Shown here in pieces: positions 46,854-61,713 of a stretch of DNA of 64,000 nucleotides (within the stretch, counting starts at the first letter, position 1; each line of letters opens with the position of its first letter). The DNA is taken from assembly GCA_051294375.1 (NCBI GenBank), contig JBJCIZ010000028.1:2025053-2089052 (forward strand), written 5' to 3'. This stretch comes from Paraspadella gotoi (lineage: Eukaryota > Chaetognatha). Position numbers and translations under genes: made by a program. Below the pieces are notes generated by a model. The model was not told where the DNA came from. It made no database searches and saw only the letters and a program-made list of their open reading frames with translations.

Positions 46854-47023
46854 GTCTCAAAAAAGAAATTTTGACTTAAAAATGATATCTAATTATAAAT
46901 ATTGGATCAAGTTTATTAATCTTGTGTTGTACAGATGATCTCTCAATATTCAGAAAAAAACGCTGGCCTCCCTCTACAAATATTTAAAATTTAATTGTTA
47001 GAATCTTGTTTTTTAACAAAGTG

Positions 47024-47254
47024 AAGAGACGGTAATTATTGTTACGTGTTAGTGATAGAACCGTTCAATATAAGCAGTCCCTGAGCTTCGGATCAGGCTG
47101 TAACACCATGTAACAGGCGTGTTAAGCGCCCCGTCCCACCTAACTGCCAGAGGACCACCTGGCTAGAACCCCGGACCTTTGGGTTGGGAGGCGACTGACT
47201 TGCCTCCGGCACCAATGGCCGCTGATGAACGGTTGGTGGATTTTTGTCCACCAT
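47024..47254 (-). mobile_element. SINE-like repeat, family S1, copy 6
   Basis: Full-length copy upstream of the XK-like gene start. Flanks share acttt. Good B-box-like match (GGTTCTAGCC). Confidence 0.88.
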
Positions 47255-48310
47255 AAAAGTTAATTATTTTGATAAAATTATAACTATATTTTCATATGTT
47301 TAAAAGAAAAATTTTTAAAAGTATGGTAAAACATTTTGTAACTTTGAGATAAAAATTAGAATCTATAGATATAGAACAGAGAAGAACGGAGAGCTGAAAG
47401 TGCGACTACATCAATGGCAATAATAGAGAGCGAGAGTGAGAGCGAGAGAGAGGGATGGAGTGGCAGCTCGAATGTCAACTTCCTCATAATCTGTCATTAT
47501 TCTCGATACATAAAATTAACAAGTCAAGACAACCTTGGTGAAAATGTCAGAGTCATTATTCGCGTCCATCTTGATTGCGCGTTTAAAATGTCACGAATCG
47601 CGATTTTGTGCCACTTTCTTGGTTTTTTGTGCCACTTTTTTGCCACTTTTTTGTGCCACTTTCTTGGTTTTTTATCGCGAAAGGGAGAAAAGTGTGAAAT
47701 TTTTTGGTTTATGTTAAAAAAGTAAAAATATTGCATAAAGAGTACACTATGGCAACCGCCGGGTTGTCCTTGATGCCCATTGGGATGAGGCATCTGTTGG
47801 CTTTGGGGGATTCCGACCCTCAGTAACGCCTTCTGTCACTGGTGCGGTTACCCTAGGACGGTCTCGCTTTGCCAACGCAGAGAGAAGTTGAGAAGCTTTA
47901 TCTAGATTTTAATACAAATAAAAATAACAACCTTTACAACTTCCAATAGTAAAAATTTCCAATTGTAAACAATTGTAATAATTTTTTTGTCTTTTTTTTA
48001 TTTTGTCGCTGCCTTTTCTGATTTGTCATAATTTTTCGTTTTTATGTTTTATATTTTTTGTTTTTGTTTTTGCTTCCATTTTTTACTTGACGTTTCTCGG
48101 TTTTTTACTGTTTCTGGTTTTTATGATTTTGACATTTGATCCTTGAACGGTTTTGAACGTTATTTTTTATAGTTTCTTATGAATTAGTTCTTAATTTAAA
48201 AAAATAATAATACTTGGGAGATACAGTTCCGAGTTTTTTACATTATTATTGATGCTGTTACTGTTCTTGTATTCAATTGTGTTACGATTACTATTACTAT
48301 TACTACTTTT
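47255..48310. other. Intergenic DNA between XK-like gene and 48.5 kb
   Basis: Contains a few direct repeats of gtgccactttcttggtttttt (47610-47675) and a GC-richer patch (47748-47885) of unknown nature, but no supportable gene. Confidence 0.5.
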
Positions 48311-48318
48311 GTTATTAA

Positions 48319-48319
<1 letters not shown>

Positions 48320-48376
<57 letters not shown>

Positions 48377-48378
48377 CC
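48320..48378. repeat. (TC)n microsatellite
   Basis: Long TC run. Another is at 49059-49104, about 190 bases before the WAP-like gene. Confidence 0.95.
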
Positions 48379-48518
48379 TTTGAATATAAATACGTAAGGC
48401 GAACTGTATTCGCGACATTGCATTCATTAAATATCTAATATTACAATTTATATTTACTAAAACAAAACTGTTTTGTCGTCTTTTGTTTCCTTTTGCTCCA
48501 ATTTTGGGGTCAGGATAA

Positions 48519-48651
48519 AACTCGGCCGACACTGAGGTCAAAGGCGTCGCCAAAGATAACATTCCTTTAAAATCCGACTCTGAAACTCAACCGCCCTACA
48601 ATAACAACAATGACCCGCATGAGACAGAAAACCTTCTTTTTGAGTTGACAA
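48519..48651 (+). CDS. Candidate exon, hydrophilic protein, unassigned
   Basis: The plus frame encodes NSADTEVKGVAKDNIPLKSD, then SETQPPYNNNNDPHETENLL and FELT, ending at a strong donor (ACAA|gtacgt). The composition looks like real protein. A TAA lies immediately upstream, however, and no AG between that stop and the frame start serves as acceptor, so either an indel or misreading is involved. The minus strand also has an ATG frame here (MLSLATPLTSVSAEFYPDPK). Neither can be linked to a neighbouring gene. Confidence 0.3.
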
Positions 48652-48749
48652 GTACGTACATACTATTTCAATAGTTTCAATTGCACGATATTGGTACAAT
48701 CAAGAGCAAAAATTATCCATTCATTAAATACATAAGCTCTCTGGTACTA

Positions 48750-48835
48750 CTATTACTTTGGACAGGCTTTGGTGGTTTAAGGCCTCCATCACTCTTACAA
48801 GATAATGACAAAGCGGGTTTTGATATTCATTCCCA
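48750..48835. repeat. Dispersed repeat family S2, copy 2 (inverted relative to copy 1)
   Basis: Shares ggacaggctttggtggtt, then aaggcctccatcactcttac and aagataatgacaaagc with the reverse complement of 42200-42270. Confidence 0.8.
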
Positions 48836-49055
48836 GAGAACCTGGCTTCATTATTATCAATGAAAGAGTATAATGTTTCAAGAACAATGTAGAATGTAGA
48901 TTGTATTGAAACCACGTTTTATGTTCTATCACTGAACAATTTAAATTAATAAAATAAGCAGATGGCGACTCTGTTGGCCGTTGGATTCTTCACCGAGTAA
49001 GAGGTTCCGGATTCCGCCCAGTCAACTTCGAAATGGGACGTCAGAAATTAAAAGA

Positions 49056-49104
<49 letters not shown>

Positions 49105-49291
49105 ACTTTAATTTTCCTTACGTCGTGACCAAAAAAAAATAATTGTAATTTTGGCAATTCTTGCTCCTTGTCTACGTAAAAAATTGAAATTTGTTTTAAC
49201 AGCAATGAAATGAATATAAACAAATGAATTCAATATTCCTATATTTAAATTAAACTACCTCTATTATTACAAACGATTATTTTATCACAGG

Positions 49292-52200
49292 ATGACTAAA
49301 TTAGTTGCCTCGCTACTCGTGTCCTGTTGGATTTTCGTTCTGTCGCAGAAGAGCAACGGGAAAATTATCGGTACGTTTTAACAAAGTTGGTAAAATATTT
49401 TAATTTAAATATAAATTGCATTATTGTGTATAAGTGGAATTGTTTTATTTATTACGTTTGAAAAATTCCGGTTCTATTTTAAAGCTTTCAATATAGTCAA
49501 AATTTTATTTCCAAGTAAATAATATTTGCCATTGTTGTTAACTTAAGAAACTCCATTTTCGTTTTATATAAAATGGTCACAACAAATATAAAAATTATTC
49601 ATTCAACAAATATGCTATCTTGTTTGAGCTGCCTCGACTTTCTGGCTGACTTTCAAGATGGCGACGATCTTGGTTTCAAATGTAGTTTGTTTATTACAAA
49701 TTCGAGGTTAAACAGTTCATAATTAAGTCGATAATTAAGTCCATAAAATCATGAAAAAGTCCTTTAAATTATAAACAAACGGTCTTAAACAAAAGGTCTT
49801 ACAACCGTACGACGTCGGAGGCAACTGCCCCTGACTCTTAAACAATTCTTTACGTTAAAAAATAATCGGGATATCCCGAGTTCACGTTTCTTCATCGTCT
49901 TCATAATCGTCGTCGCGTTCTCTCTCTCTCGAGAAACTGGGCAAAGTAAGACGCAGATATCGAATCCACGGCCGTCGGACGTCGAGCCACTTTTCTTCCT
50001 CTTCGGTCACGACCACACGCAGCCACGACTGGGAGTGAATTCTTGATTTAAAAGTGTAGTGTAAGAGTGACGTAGCCTTTTAACCATCAAAGCCTGTTCA
50101 AAGTCAGGGAAAAGATAACTTATTTATCAAATTTTATTTTTTGAATTAATCATTTTTATATTGGGTGTACCAATTTCATAGCAGTCGAGTTATTTAACTC
50201 CCGGAATCCCTGGATTTCCCATCAATCAAGCGACATAACAGTATGGCGGACTAAAATCCTCCAACCGTTCATCAGCGGCCATTGGTGCCGGAGGCAAGTC
50301 ATTCGCCTCAACACCCAAAGGTCCGGGGTTCTAGCCCGGTGGTCGCCTAGTAGTTAAGAGCGACGGGGCGCTTAACCCGCCTATTACACGGTGTTACAGC
50401 CTGATCCGAAGTTCAGGGACTGCTTATATTGAACGGTTCTATCACTAACACATAACAATAATTACTGTCTCTTCAACGGTTTAATAAACCGTTGCAATTG
50501 TATAAAACGATCATATATATATTTTATAGTTTTAATATTTTTTCTTTTCAACAGTAACCAAAATCGAAGATGCTTGTAACTATGGGCGATATAACTTCAT
50601 CGATTCAACTCCATTGTTTCCTTGTTGTCCTCTTCTCTCATGGATGAAGAGAAAGAATCTCGGTCACGTGAAATCTTTAATGGAAAGATGTTCCCCGAAT
50701 CGAGTCAGTTGCTCCGACGGGCAGATCTCTTGCCCGACTATGAAGGGACCCGCCTGTGAGATGCGGTGCGTAAACGGCTATCGTCATCACAGGTGATCAT
50801 TTAGAATTGGATAATAAACGAGTAACTGAGTTTTGTTGAGCGTGTTCCATTTTGGTTTTCAGTTGCTCTGCGGAACAACTCAAAAAGTCTGTCTGGTTTT
50901 TCTGTCTCACTTAGGTTAAAAATGCTATAACTTAATCAATTTAGTTCATATTTGGCATGAAAGTAAAGGTAATATAAGGCCTTTAATATGCGTATATATC
51001 ATACTTGCGAAGTCACGTGATAATTAAAAATTCGATGCTCTTTTGTTTTTTTCGTTGATACGGAAAGAATCTCGAACGTGAGCGACAGCTAGCGCTTCCT
51101 TTTTAAATATATATATATACATATTTTACAAATAATGATACATTGCGTCATTTAAAGTTATTGTGGTTATGTAAATTGAAGTTTTTCATGTGATGATATT
51201 ACTCTCATTTATTGTCATTTACTTTTTCGTGAGAAAAAAAAGGTAACTCATAGTTAAAATAGAATACTAAAAAAAAACGCGCGCAGCCATTTTTTTCTTT
51301 TTCAATTCATTAGCCTTAGTTATTATATTTTCAATATATATCATTGAGTATTATATCTTGTTCATGTATATTTTCATATATATACTTGTATTATATCTTG
51401 TTATATAATTTCAATCATATATCTTTGTTATTATACTTCTTCATATATATCTGTTATTATTAGTCTTTGTTATTATATTCTTTCATCATATAGGAGTCTC
51501 TGTTAATTATTCTCTTGTTATTCATAATTTTCACTATATAGGTCCTTGTTATTATATTGTTCATATATTTATCTTGCTTATTGTATATCTTGTTATTATA
51601 TTTTTCCATATATATATGCTTGTCTAGTTGATGATCGCTTGATTATTCTATACGTTTGTGCATAATATATCGTCTGCGTTATTTATAAATCTTTTCATAT
51701 CGTATATTAGTCTTGTTATCATATCCTTGTTTTCTATATATTTGTTTCATATTTATAATCTTGTTATCTATAGCTCTTGTTATTTATATATCATATATAT
51801 CTTGTTATTCATACTTTCTTTTCATAGTATATTTGTATTATATTTGTATTCATAATTTTCATAAATATACTCTTGTTATTCATATTTATCACTATCATAT
51901 GCTATGTTATTAAGTATCTTGCTTATATATTCTTCATAATATACATGCTTGTCTTATTATATCTGTTATTCATATTTTCATATATCATCTTGTTATTAAT
52001 AATTTTCATATATATCTTCTGTTCACACTATATCTTGGTTATGTAATATTTTCCATATATATCTTGTAATGTATATCTTGTATATTATATTTTCATATAT
52101 ATCTTGTTATTATGTCTTGTTATTAATTTTCAGTTATATAAATCTTGTTAATATATCTTATGTTATTATAGGTGTTGGGGCTCATATAGTATCTTTGTAT

Positions 52201-55053
52201 TATACTCTTGTTCATGCTATCTATTCAAATATATATCTTGTATTAGTATTTTCATAATATACTCTTGGTTAATATAACCTCTTGTTACTTATATTTCATA
52301 ATATAATCTTTATTATACGTCTTGTTATTATATTTTGCATATATATCTGTTATTATATCTTTGTTATTATATTTTCATATATATCTTGTTTATATATCTC
52401 TGTTATTATATTTTCAATATATATCTTGTTTAATATATCCTTGTTTATATATATTTTCATATATATCTTGTCTATTATACTCATAGTGTACATAGCACGG
52501 AGGAGCGGACTTTTCATTATATCTCTTGTTAGTTTATACTCTGTTATTATGATTTGCTCATAGCTATATCTTGTATTATATTTTCATATATATCTTGGTT
52601 AATATATCTGTTATTCATAATTATTTCATATATATCTTAGTTATTTATCTTGTTATTACATATTTTCATAATATATCTTGTTATTATATCTTGTTATTAT
52701 ATTGCAACAGATATTTCATATATAATCTTGTTAATTATATTCGTTTCATAATATATCTTCGTCTAATATATCTTGTTATTATGGCAATTTCAATAATATC
52801 TTGTTTATGGAATATGGGTCGTTGTTATTATATTTTCAATATATATCATTTGTTATTTAATAATCTTGTTATTAGTATTTGTCATATATAGTCGTGTTAC
52901 TTATGAGAGGCTCCTGTTATTATATATTTTCATTATATACTCTTGTGTAAATAATCTTGTATTATATTTTCAATATATATCTTGTTAAATATATCTTGTT
53001 ATTGTATATAATCTGTCCATACTACTACCATCACTTGTTTATTAAATAATTACTTGTGCGATTCAAATATCATCATTGTGTAATACAAACTCTTGATTTA
53101 TTATTACTTTTTCATTACTCCAGATCTTGTTAATAATCCTCTGTTATGAGGTACAGGGTTATCATATATATCTTCGTGTAATTATTATCCTTGTCTATAT
53201 ATTTTCTATATATCCTTGTTATTATTCTTGTTAATTATATTTGTCATATATAGTGCTTGTTAATTTTATATCTTGTTATTCTATATTCTTCATATATATT
53301 CTCTGTTATTATATGCTTGTTATTATTTTTCAATATATATCTTGTATTAATCAATTGTTCAGGCATACTATCTTGTATTATATCTTTGTTATTATAGTTG
53401 GTTCAATATATCCGTTGCGTATTATATTTTCATATATTCTTGTTATTATATCCTTGTTATTTCATATTGTTCATAATATATCTTGTTATATAGTCTGTTA
53501 TTATATTTTCATAATAGTATCTAGGGGGCGGGTTATTATATTTTCATACCTATATCCTTGGTTATTATATCTTGGTTATTATATTTTAAATATATATCTT
53601 GTAATTCAGTATCTTGTTATTTATTAATTTTCATATATTCTTGATTATTAATATGTTTCATATATATCTTGTTATTAATATCTTGTTATTATATTTCATA
53701 TATATCTCTTGGTAATATTATATCTCTGTTATTATAACCTTTTCATATATGATCTTGTTATTATATTTTCATATATAATCGTTGTTAGTATAATCTGGCG
53801 TTATTATCATTTTCATATATACTTGTATGATTAAGCATATTTTCATATATATCTTGTTATTATGATCATTGTTATTATATTTTCTATATCTCTTGTTATT
53901 ATACTCTGTTTAATTTTCATATATACTCTTGTTATTATACTTTTTCATATATATCTTGTTAATATATGCTTGTTATTAATATTTTCATAATACTATCTTG
54001 TTAATTATATCTTGTTATTATACTTTTCAGTATATATCTTTTCATTATATCCTTGTTATATACTTTTCATATACTTAGGTAGCTTTGATTAATGTAGACA
54101 TATTCTTGTTATTATATTTTTCATATATATCCTTGTTATTTATGTATCTTGTCGATTTCAGGCATATTGGTCAGGATATAGTATCGTTTTATATGACCTT
54201 CCCCGTCATATATATCTTGTTAATTATTCTTGTTATTAACTATTTCATATATATCTTGGTTATTTGATATCTCTGTTATTAATGTTTCATATAAATCTTG
54301 TTCATTATATCTTGTTATTAATTTTTCATATATATTCTTGTTATTATATCTTGTTATTATATTTTCATATATTACTTTGTTAATATATCTTGTTATTATA
54401 TTTCAATATATATTTGTTATTATATCTTGTTTTTATTTTCATATATTATCTATGTTATTATATCTTGTTATTAATATTTTCAATCATATATCTTGTTATT
54501 ATATTTTCATATATATCTTGTTAATATATCTTGTTATTATATTTCATATATATCTTGTTATTATATCTTTGTTATTATATTTTCATATATATCTTTTACG
54601 TTATTATATCTTGTTATTTATATTTCATATACTATCTTTGTTATTATATCTTGTTATTATATTTCCTCACTATATATCATGTCAATATAGTCTTGTTATT
54701 ATATTTTCATATATACTCTTGTTAATATATCTTGTTATTATATCTTGTTATTTCATATATTCTTGTTATTAATATCTTGTTATTATATTTTCACATTATA
54801 TCTTGTTATTATATCTTTAACTTGTGTATTATTGTTATAGTTTGGTCATATCCTTCTTTCTCTTAGTTGCGACTCTGATCCAGAAAACCGAATGCGCCGA
54901 CGGGTTTGCGCCGTAAAGATGAAGGACAACGGAAACTTGACCACGATGGGCGAATGTCGGAGAGACGAGGATTGCCAACTTGATCAAAAATGTTGTTATT
55001 CGCCGACTTTAATTACGAAAAAATACGGATCGTGCGAAATGTTTTGCTTTTAA
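49292..55053 (+). CDS. Secreted Cys-rich protein with WAP-like C-terminus, 3 exons, 167 residues
   Basis: Exons are 49292-49370, 50555-50792 and 54867-55053, and all junctions are in phase (1, 2). Exon 1 is a signal peptide (MTKLVASLLVSCWIFVLSQ). Exon 2 has a Cys-rich stretch (NFIDSTPLFPCCPLLSW; SCSDGQISCP; CEMRCVNGY). Exon 3 has CDSDPENR, VCAVKMKDNGNLTTMGECRR and DEDCQLDQKCC, ending GSCEMFCF and a stop. The GEC-x3-D-x-C-x4-KCC-x-C order matches the second half of a whey acidic protein (four-disulphide core) domain, although the closing Cys spacing is longer than usual. WAP proteins are secreted and often inhibit proteases or act in defence. The function here is unknown. Intron 1 holds a SINE and intron 2 a 3.5-kb minisatellite. 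Confidence 0.85.
50040..50190. repeat. Dispersed repeat family S2, copy 3 (diverged)
   Basis: gtgtaagagtgacgtagcct, ccatcaaagcctgttc and tttttatattgggtgtaccaatttcat follow copy 1 at 42225-42325. Intron 1 of the WAP-like gene. Confidence 0.6.
50243..50473 (+). mobile_element. SINE-like repeat, family S1, copy 7
   Basis: Full-length copy in intron 1 of the WAP-like gene, with 5' hairpin, the B-box-like GGTTCTAGCCC, an internal inverted pair (aaccgttca near the start, tgaacggtt near the end) and terminal CTGTCTCTT. The flanking aacagt/aacggt pair is an imperfect target duplication. Confidence 0.88.
51330..54835. repeat. AT-rich minisatellite in intron 2 of the WAP-like gene
   Basis: About 3.5 kb of imperfect copies built from cttgttattatat and attttcatatatat. 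Apparent open frames (ISCYYIFIYILV-type peptides) are repeat by-products. Copies near the right end are more regular than those near the left. Confidence 0.95.
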
Positions 55054-55059
55054 AGAGAT

Positions 55060-55675
55060 GAGGCGTTTCGTTTGGTTGTTTTTTTTTTTGGGGGGGGCGA
55101 TGTTTTTTGAAAGCTACTCATTTTATTTTTTAAATTTTTTTTTTTAGTTTTATGATTAGGAAATGGGTTAGAGATAAGGATTAGGGAAGGGATTAGGGAT
55201 TAGAGATTATTATATTTTATTTGAAAATAAAAATTAGGGTTGAATAATTAAAATTGAAATTGAGTTTAAGGATTAGGAACAGAAAACGGACTCTCTCGGA
55301 AAATAGTGCCCAACCTCAATCCGTTATTAAACAGTTTTTAAAACATTTTTTTTAAATAATATCAAAAACTAATATGGAAAACAAAATGTCAATATTCATA
55401 GTTAACTTGGAAGGTCGTAAATATAGTCATCCAGATTTTAAAAAAATAGTATCATTTGTTCTATTTTCCCATCTTTTTAATTACAGTTAAGCTACAGTTC
55501 AATTAGCTACTTAATTTAGAAAACGTAGGCGACTAAACTAGATTATTTAAAGTAAAAAAAATTATAAAAAAATGAAATAGTTAACTATTTAATATTTAAC
55601 TATATCTTCCTGACTCAAAGGCGGAAACATTAGTAGTTTAATCACGAGCAAGGAATTTCTTTCAATAATTCTCGT
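55060..55675. other. AT-rich 3' flank of WAP-like gene
   Basis: No gene seen. A short ggattagg-type repeat lies at 55155-55210. Confidence 0.6.
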
Positions 55676-55676
55676 T

Positions 55677-55679
<3 letters not shown>

Positions 55680-55716
<37 letters not shown>

Positions 55717-56015
55717 ACGATTGACAACGACGGATGACAAAGAAGAAGACCACGACGACGGACGACGACGATGACAAAGAAGAAGGACGACGACGACAAG
55801 ACGACGACGATGACAAAAGAGACGACGACGACGACGACGACGATGACAAGAGAAGGAGAGACGACACGACGAGACGACGACGACGACGACGATAGGACAA
55901 AGAAGAGAGACGACGACGACGACGACGCGACAACGATGACAAAGAAGAAGAGAAGACGACGCGACGACGACGACGACAAAGAAGAAAGAAGACGACGAAC
56001 GACGACAATAGAAAA
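55680..56015. repeat. TC run followed by GAC-rich compound minisatellite, left copy
   Basis: A (tc)n run, then repeated gacgacgac blocks separated by gatgacaaagaagaa. About 300 bases of unique flank separate it from a zinc-finger start (56312). The same arrangement recurs at 56759-57958. The Asp/Lys/Glu, Thr/Lys and Arg frames are all stop-poor, so open frames here are not evidence of a gene. Confidence 0.9.
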
Positions 56016-56311
56016 GAAACCAGATGAGAAATGAAATCTGGCTTGATGTTCGTCTTTGATTCAGAAAGCGAAAAAACTTTTCCACATCAATTCCGCTTCT
56101 AATGCGAAAAACTTCCAATTTTTTTCCATAAAAAACTTCTTGATTATCAAACAAAACTTTATCGGCCTTAAACATAAATATAACAAAATTTTACATCGTG
56201 TTTAATTTAAAACTTTTTTAAAATGTTTTAAACTAACGTTCACCACCGAAAAATATTAAACAGCAATTTTTTAAACATTTTAATTTGCTTAAAGCTTTTT
56301 CTCGTTCTAAA

Positions 56312-56733
56312 ATGGAGACGGTTGAAGAAATATTTAATCCTAAGATGGAACACTCTAATCACTCTAACAATCACGAAGGAAATCGAGGTGATGTCACCGA
56401 CAAAGTATTTCACTCTGATTCACAACAAAAGCAAAATTGTGAATTTGTCAGACAAACTTTGCCAAGGCGAGTTTTGTCTCACAGGAGAATCACAAATTTA
56501 AAACAAAAAAATCATATTAAAAAACAAAAATGCGAAATTTGTTGAGAATGGTTTTCAAGATTGAATGATCATCTTCTTACTCACACAAACGATAAACCAC
56601 ACAAATGTGAAATTTGTCAAAAATGTTTTAAATTTTAAATTGCACTGAAAATTCATGTATAGAACTCATACACAAAGAAAAGCCATCACAAATGTGAATT
56701 CTGTCAAAAGAGCTTTTCAAGAGTGGCATACTA
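56312..56733 (+). pseudogene. C2H2 zinc-finger locus, left copy, broken and truncated
   Basis: Starts METVEEIFNPKMEHSNHSNN, followed by HEGNR, shared with the right locus, and continues in frame to KCEIC, where a stop interrupts the first finger (CEIC-stop-EWFSRLNDHLLTH). A second finger ([11 protein letters not shown]) breaks at another stop, and a third begins near 56695 before the 25-N gap. The linkers are TNDKPHKC and the like. This is either a pseudogene paralogue or an error-laden duplicate of the right locus. The sequence after HEGNR differs from the right locus, favouring a paralogue. Confidence 0.7.
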
Positions 56734-56758
56734 NNNNNNNNNNNNNNNNNNNNNNNNN
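56734..56758. other. 25-N scaffold gap with similar flanks
   Basis: Both sides carry the TC run, GAC minisatellite, tctggcttgatgttcgtc-type flank and zinc-finger start, so this join also sits between duplicated sequence. Confidence 0.9.
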
Positions 56759-56805
56759 TCTCTCTCTCTCTCTCTGTACAATAAAATCGGCTACAATCAG
56801 ACGCG

Positions 56806-57958
56806 ATTTCTTGCGACGACGACGACACGACGACGACGATGACAAAGAAGAAGACGACGACGACGACGACGATGACAAGAAGAAAGAAGAAGACGACGAC
56901 GACGACAAAGAAGAAGAAGACGACGACGACGACGACGACGATGTGACAAAGAAAAGAAGACGACGACGACGACGACGATGACAAAGAAGAAAAGACGACG
57001 ACGACGACGACACAGAATGAAGAAGAAGAAGACGACGACGACGATGACAAAGAAAGACGCACGACGACGAACACGACGCAGAATAAAGACGACGACGACG
57101 ACGACGGGACGATGACAAAGAAGAAGACGACACGACGACGACGATGACAAATCAGAAGAAGGAAAGACGACGACTGATGACGACGACGATGCCACAACAG
57201 CAAAAGAAAAGAGACGCCGATGACAAAGAAGAAGACGACGACGACGACGACGACGACGACGGATGACAAAGAAGAAGACGCACGACGACGACGACGATGA
57301 CAAAGAAGAGAAGACCGACGACGACGACGACGATGACAAAGAAGAGAAGACGACGACGACGAGACGACGTGACAAAGAAGAAGAAGACGACGACGACGCA
57401 ACTCGATGACAAAGAAAAGAAGACGAACGACGACGACGACGACGATGACAAAGAAGAAGACGACGACGACGACGACGACAAAAAGAAGAGAGACGACGAC
57501 GACGACGACGATGACAAGAAGAAGACGACGACGACGACGCAAGACAGAACAGGAAGAAGAAGACGACGACGACGACGACGATGACAAAAGAAGAAGACGG
57601 ACGACGACGACGACAAAGAAGAAGAAGACGACGACGACGACGACGACGACGACATGACAAAGAAGAAGAGGACACGACGACGACGACGACGATGACAGAC
57701 GACGACGACGACGACGACGACGATGACAAAGAGAAGACGACGACGACGACGACGATGACAAAGAAGAAGACGACGACAAGACGACGACGATGACAAAAGA
57801 AGAAGCAAGACGACCGACGAGCAGCCGATGACAAAGAAGACGACGACGACGACGACGATGACAGAAGAAAGACGACGACGACGACGACGACAAAGAAAAA
57901 GACGACGACGACGACGACGACGATGAACAAAGAAAAAAAGACGACGACGACGACAAAT
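56806..57958. repeat. GAC-rich compound minisatellite, right copy
   Basis: About 1.15 kb of (gac)n blocks punctuated by gatgacaaagaagaa. The left copy is only about 280 bases long, so the array length differs fourfold between the two loci. Confidence 0.92.
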
Positions 57959-58270
57959 AGAAAAAGAAACCAGTGATAGGAAATGAAATACTGGCTTGAT
58001 GTTCGTCTTTGATTCAGAAAGCGAAAAAACTTTTCCACATCACATTCAGCTTACTTATGCGAAAAAACTTCCATTTTTTTTTCCAAAAAAAAAACTTCTT
58101 GATTATCAAAACAACAACTTTATCGGCCTCTACATAATATAACAAAATTTACATCCGTTTTAATTTTAAACTTTTTAAAATGTTTTTAAACTAACGTCAC
58201 CACCGAAAAATATTTAAACAGCAAATTTTTAAACATTTTAATTTGCTTAAAGCTTCTTTCTCGTTCTAAA

Positions 58271-60734
<2,464 letters not shown>

Positions 60735-60837
60735 ACTGTAAAAAAAATTATATGTCATCAAAATATACTTTAAACTTTCTTTCCATATTATGATGACTCT
60801 GCCCCTTTTTGTACCATCTCCATGACACTCCCTGTTC

Positions 60838-61112
60838 TATCCCCTATCACCTATCCTAACCCCTATTTCCTATCCCTATCACTATCACCTATCCTATTCC
60901 CTATCACCTATCCTAAACCCTATTCCCTATCACCTATTCCGATCACTATTCCCTATCCTGTCCCTATCACCTATCCATATCCTCTATACCTATCCCTATC
61001 CCCTTTTCTATCTCCTATCCCTATCCCCTATCCTATCCCCTATTACTATCCCCTATTCTTATCCCCTATCACCTATTCCCTATCCCTATCACCTATCACC
61101 CTATCCTATCTC
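60838..61112. repeat. CCTATCCC/CCTATCAC minisatellite
   Basis: Imperfect units of 8-14 bases (ccctatcacctatcctatt). The opposite strand reads ggataggg, similar to the simple repeat beside NOSTRIN-like exon 2. About 100 bases after the zinc-finger stop. Confidence 0.92.
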
Positions 61113-61713
61113 ATTAAATGACGGCTAATGTAAAGTTGAGCCATAACCTTTATTTGATTTAAATTTTATTTAGTCTTGATTAAAAAAATTTGGATAAATT
61201 TTTTTCTAGAATCATGATTATTTTATTTTGTTCTCTTTTGTTCATATTGTTTCGGGAACAGAAACGCAAAATTTAATATATATATAGTATTATCTTTCTA
61301 AAATAAGAAATATTTTATCAAAATTCTTTACTCTTTTAGTCTCTGTAGTAAAAACTCTTATATGACGAAAAGCTTTTTGTTATTTTTCGCAGCTTTTGTG
61401 TATATTGCTCACAACTTGGGTGTTTTTTAAAATAATATACCTCTTTATGAAAATTTGCAAATTACTTGTTTCACTATTTTTGTTTGTAATTAATAATTGT
61501 TAAAGGTTTTAATATATCCCCTAATAGGTATAATTTAATGGAATAATATTTAAATTAGTTAATAAAGTATAGAATAAACATTTAGTTTATCTGATTTACT
61601 AACTGCTTTATTTCTGGTATGTTAATATATTTACCATCCCTATTCGAATAAAAGACGAACAATAACAAATAATTTTTTTTTAAATTTTAAAAATAAATTT
61701 AAAATTAAATCAT
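61113..61713. other. AT-rich DNA, no gene seen
   Basis: Long A/T runs and no open frames with protein character. Confidence 0.6.

Noticed and set aside
42235-50190. CRISPR-like repeats
   Set aside because: The repeated units are dispersed SINE-like elements in an animal genome, not regularly spaced direct repeats with unique spacers.
51658-54772. Several Ile/Tyr-rich open frames resembling membrane proteins
   Set aside because: They are translations of the AT-rich minisatellite inside an intron.
55642-58038. Long Ser/Val/Arg-rich minus-strand frames and Asp/Thr-rich plus frames
   Set aside because: Complement and alternative frames of the GAC compound minisatellite.
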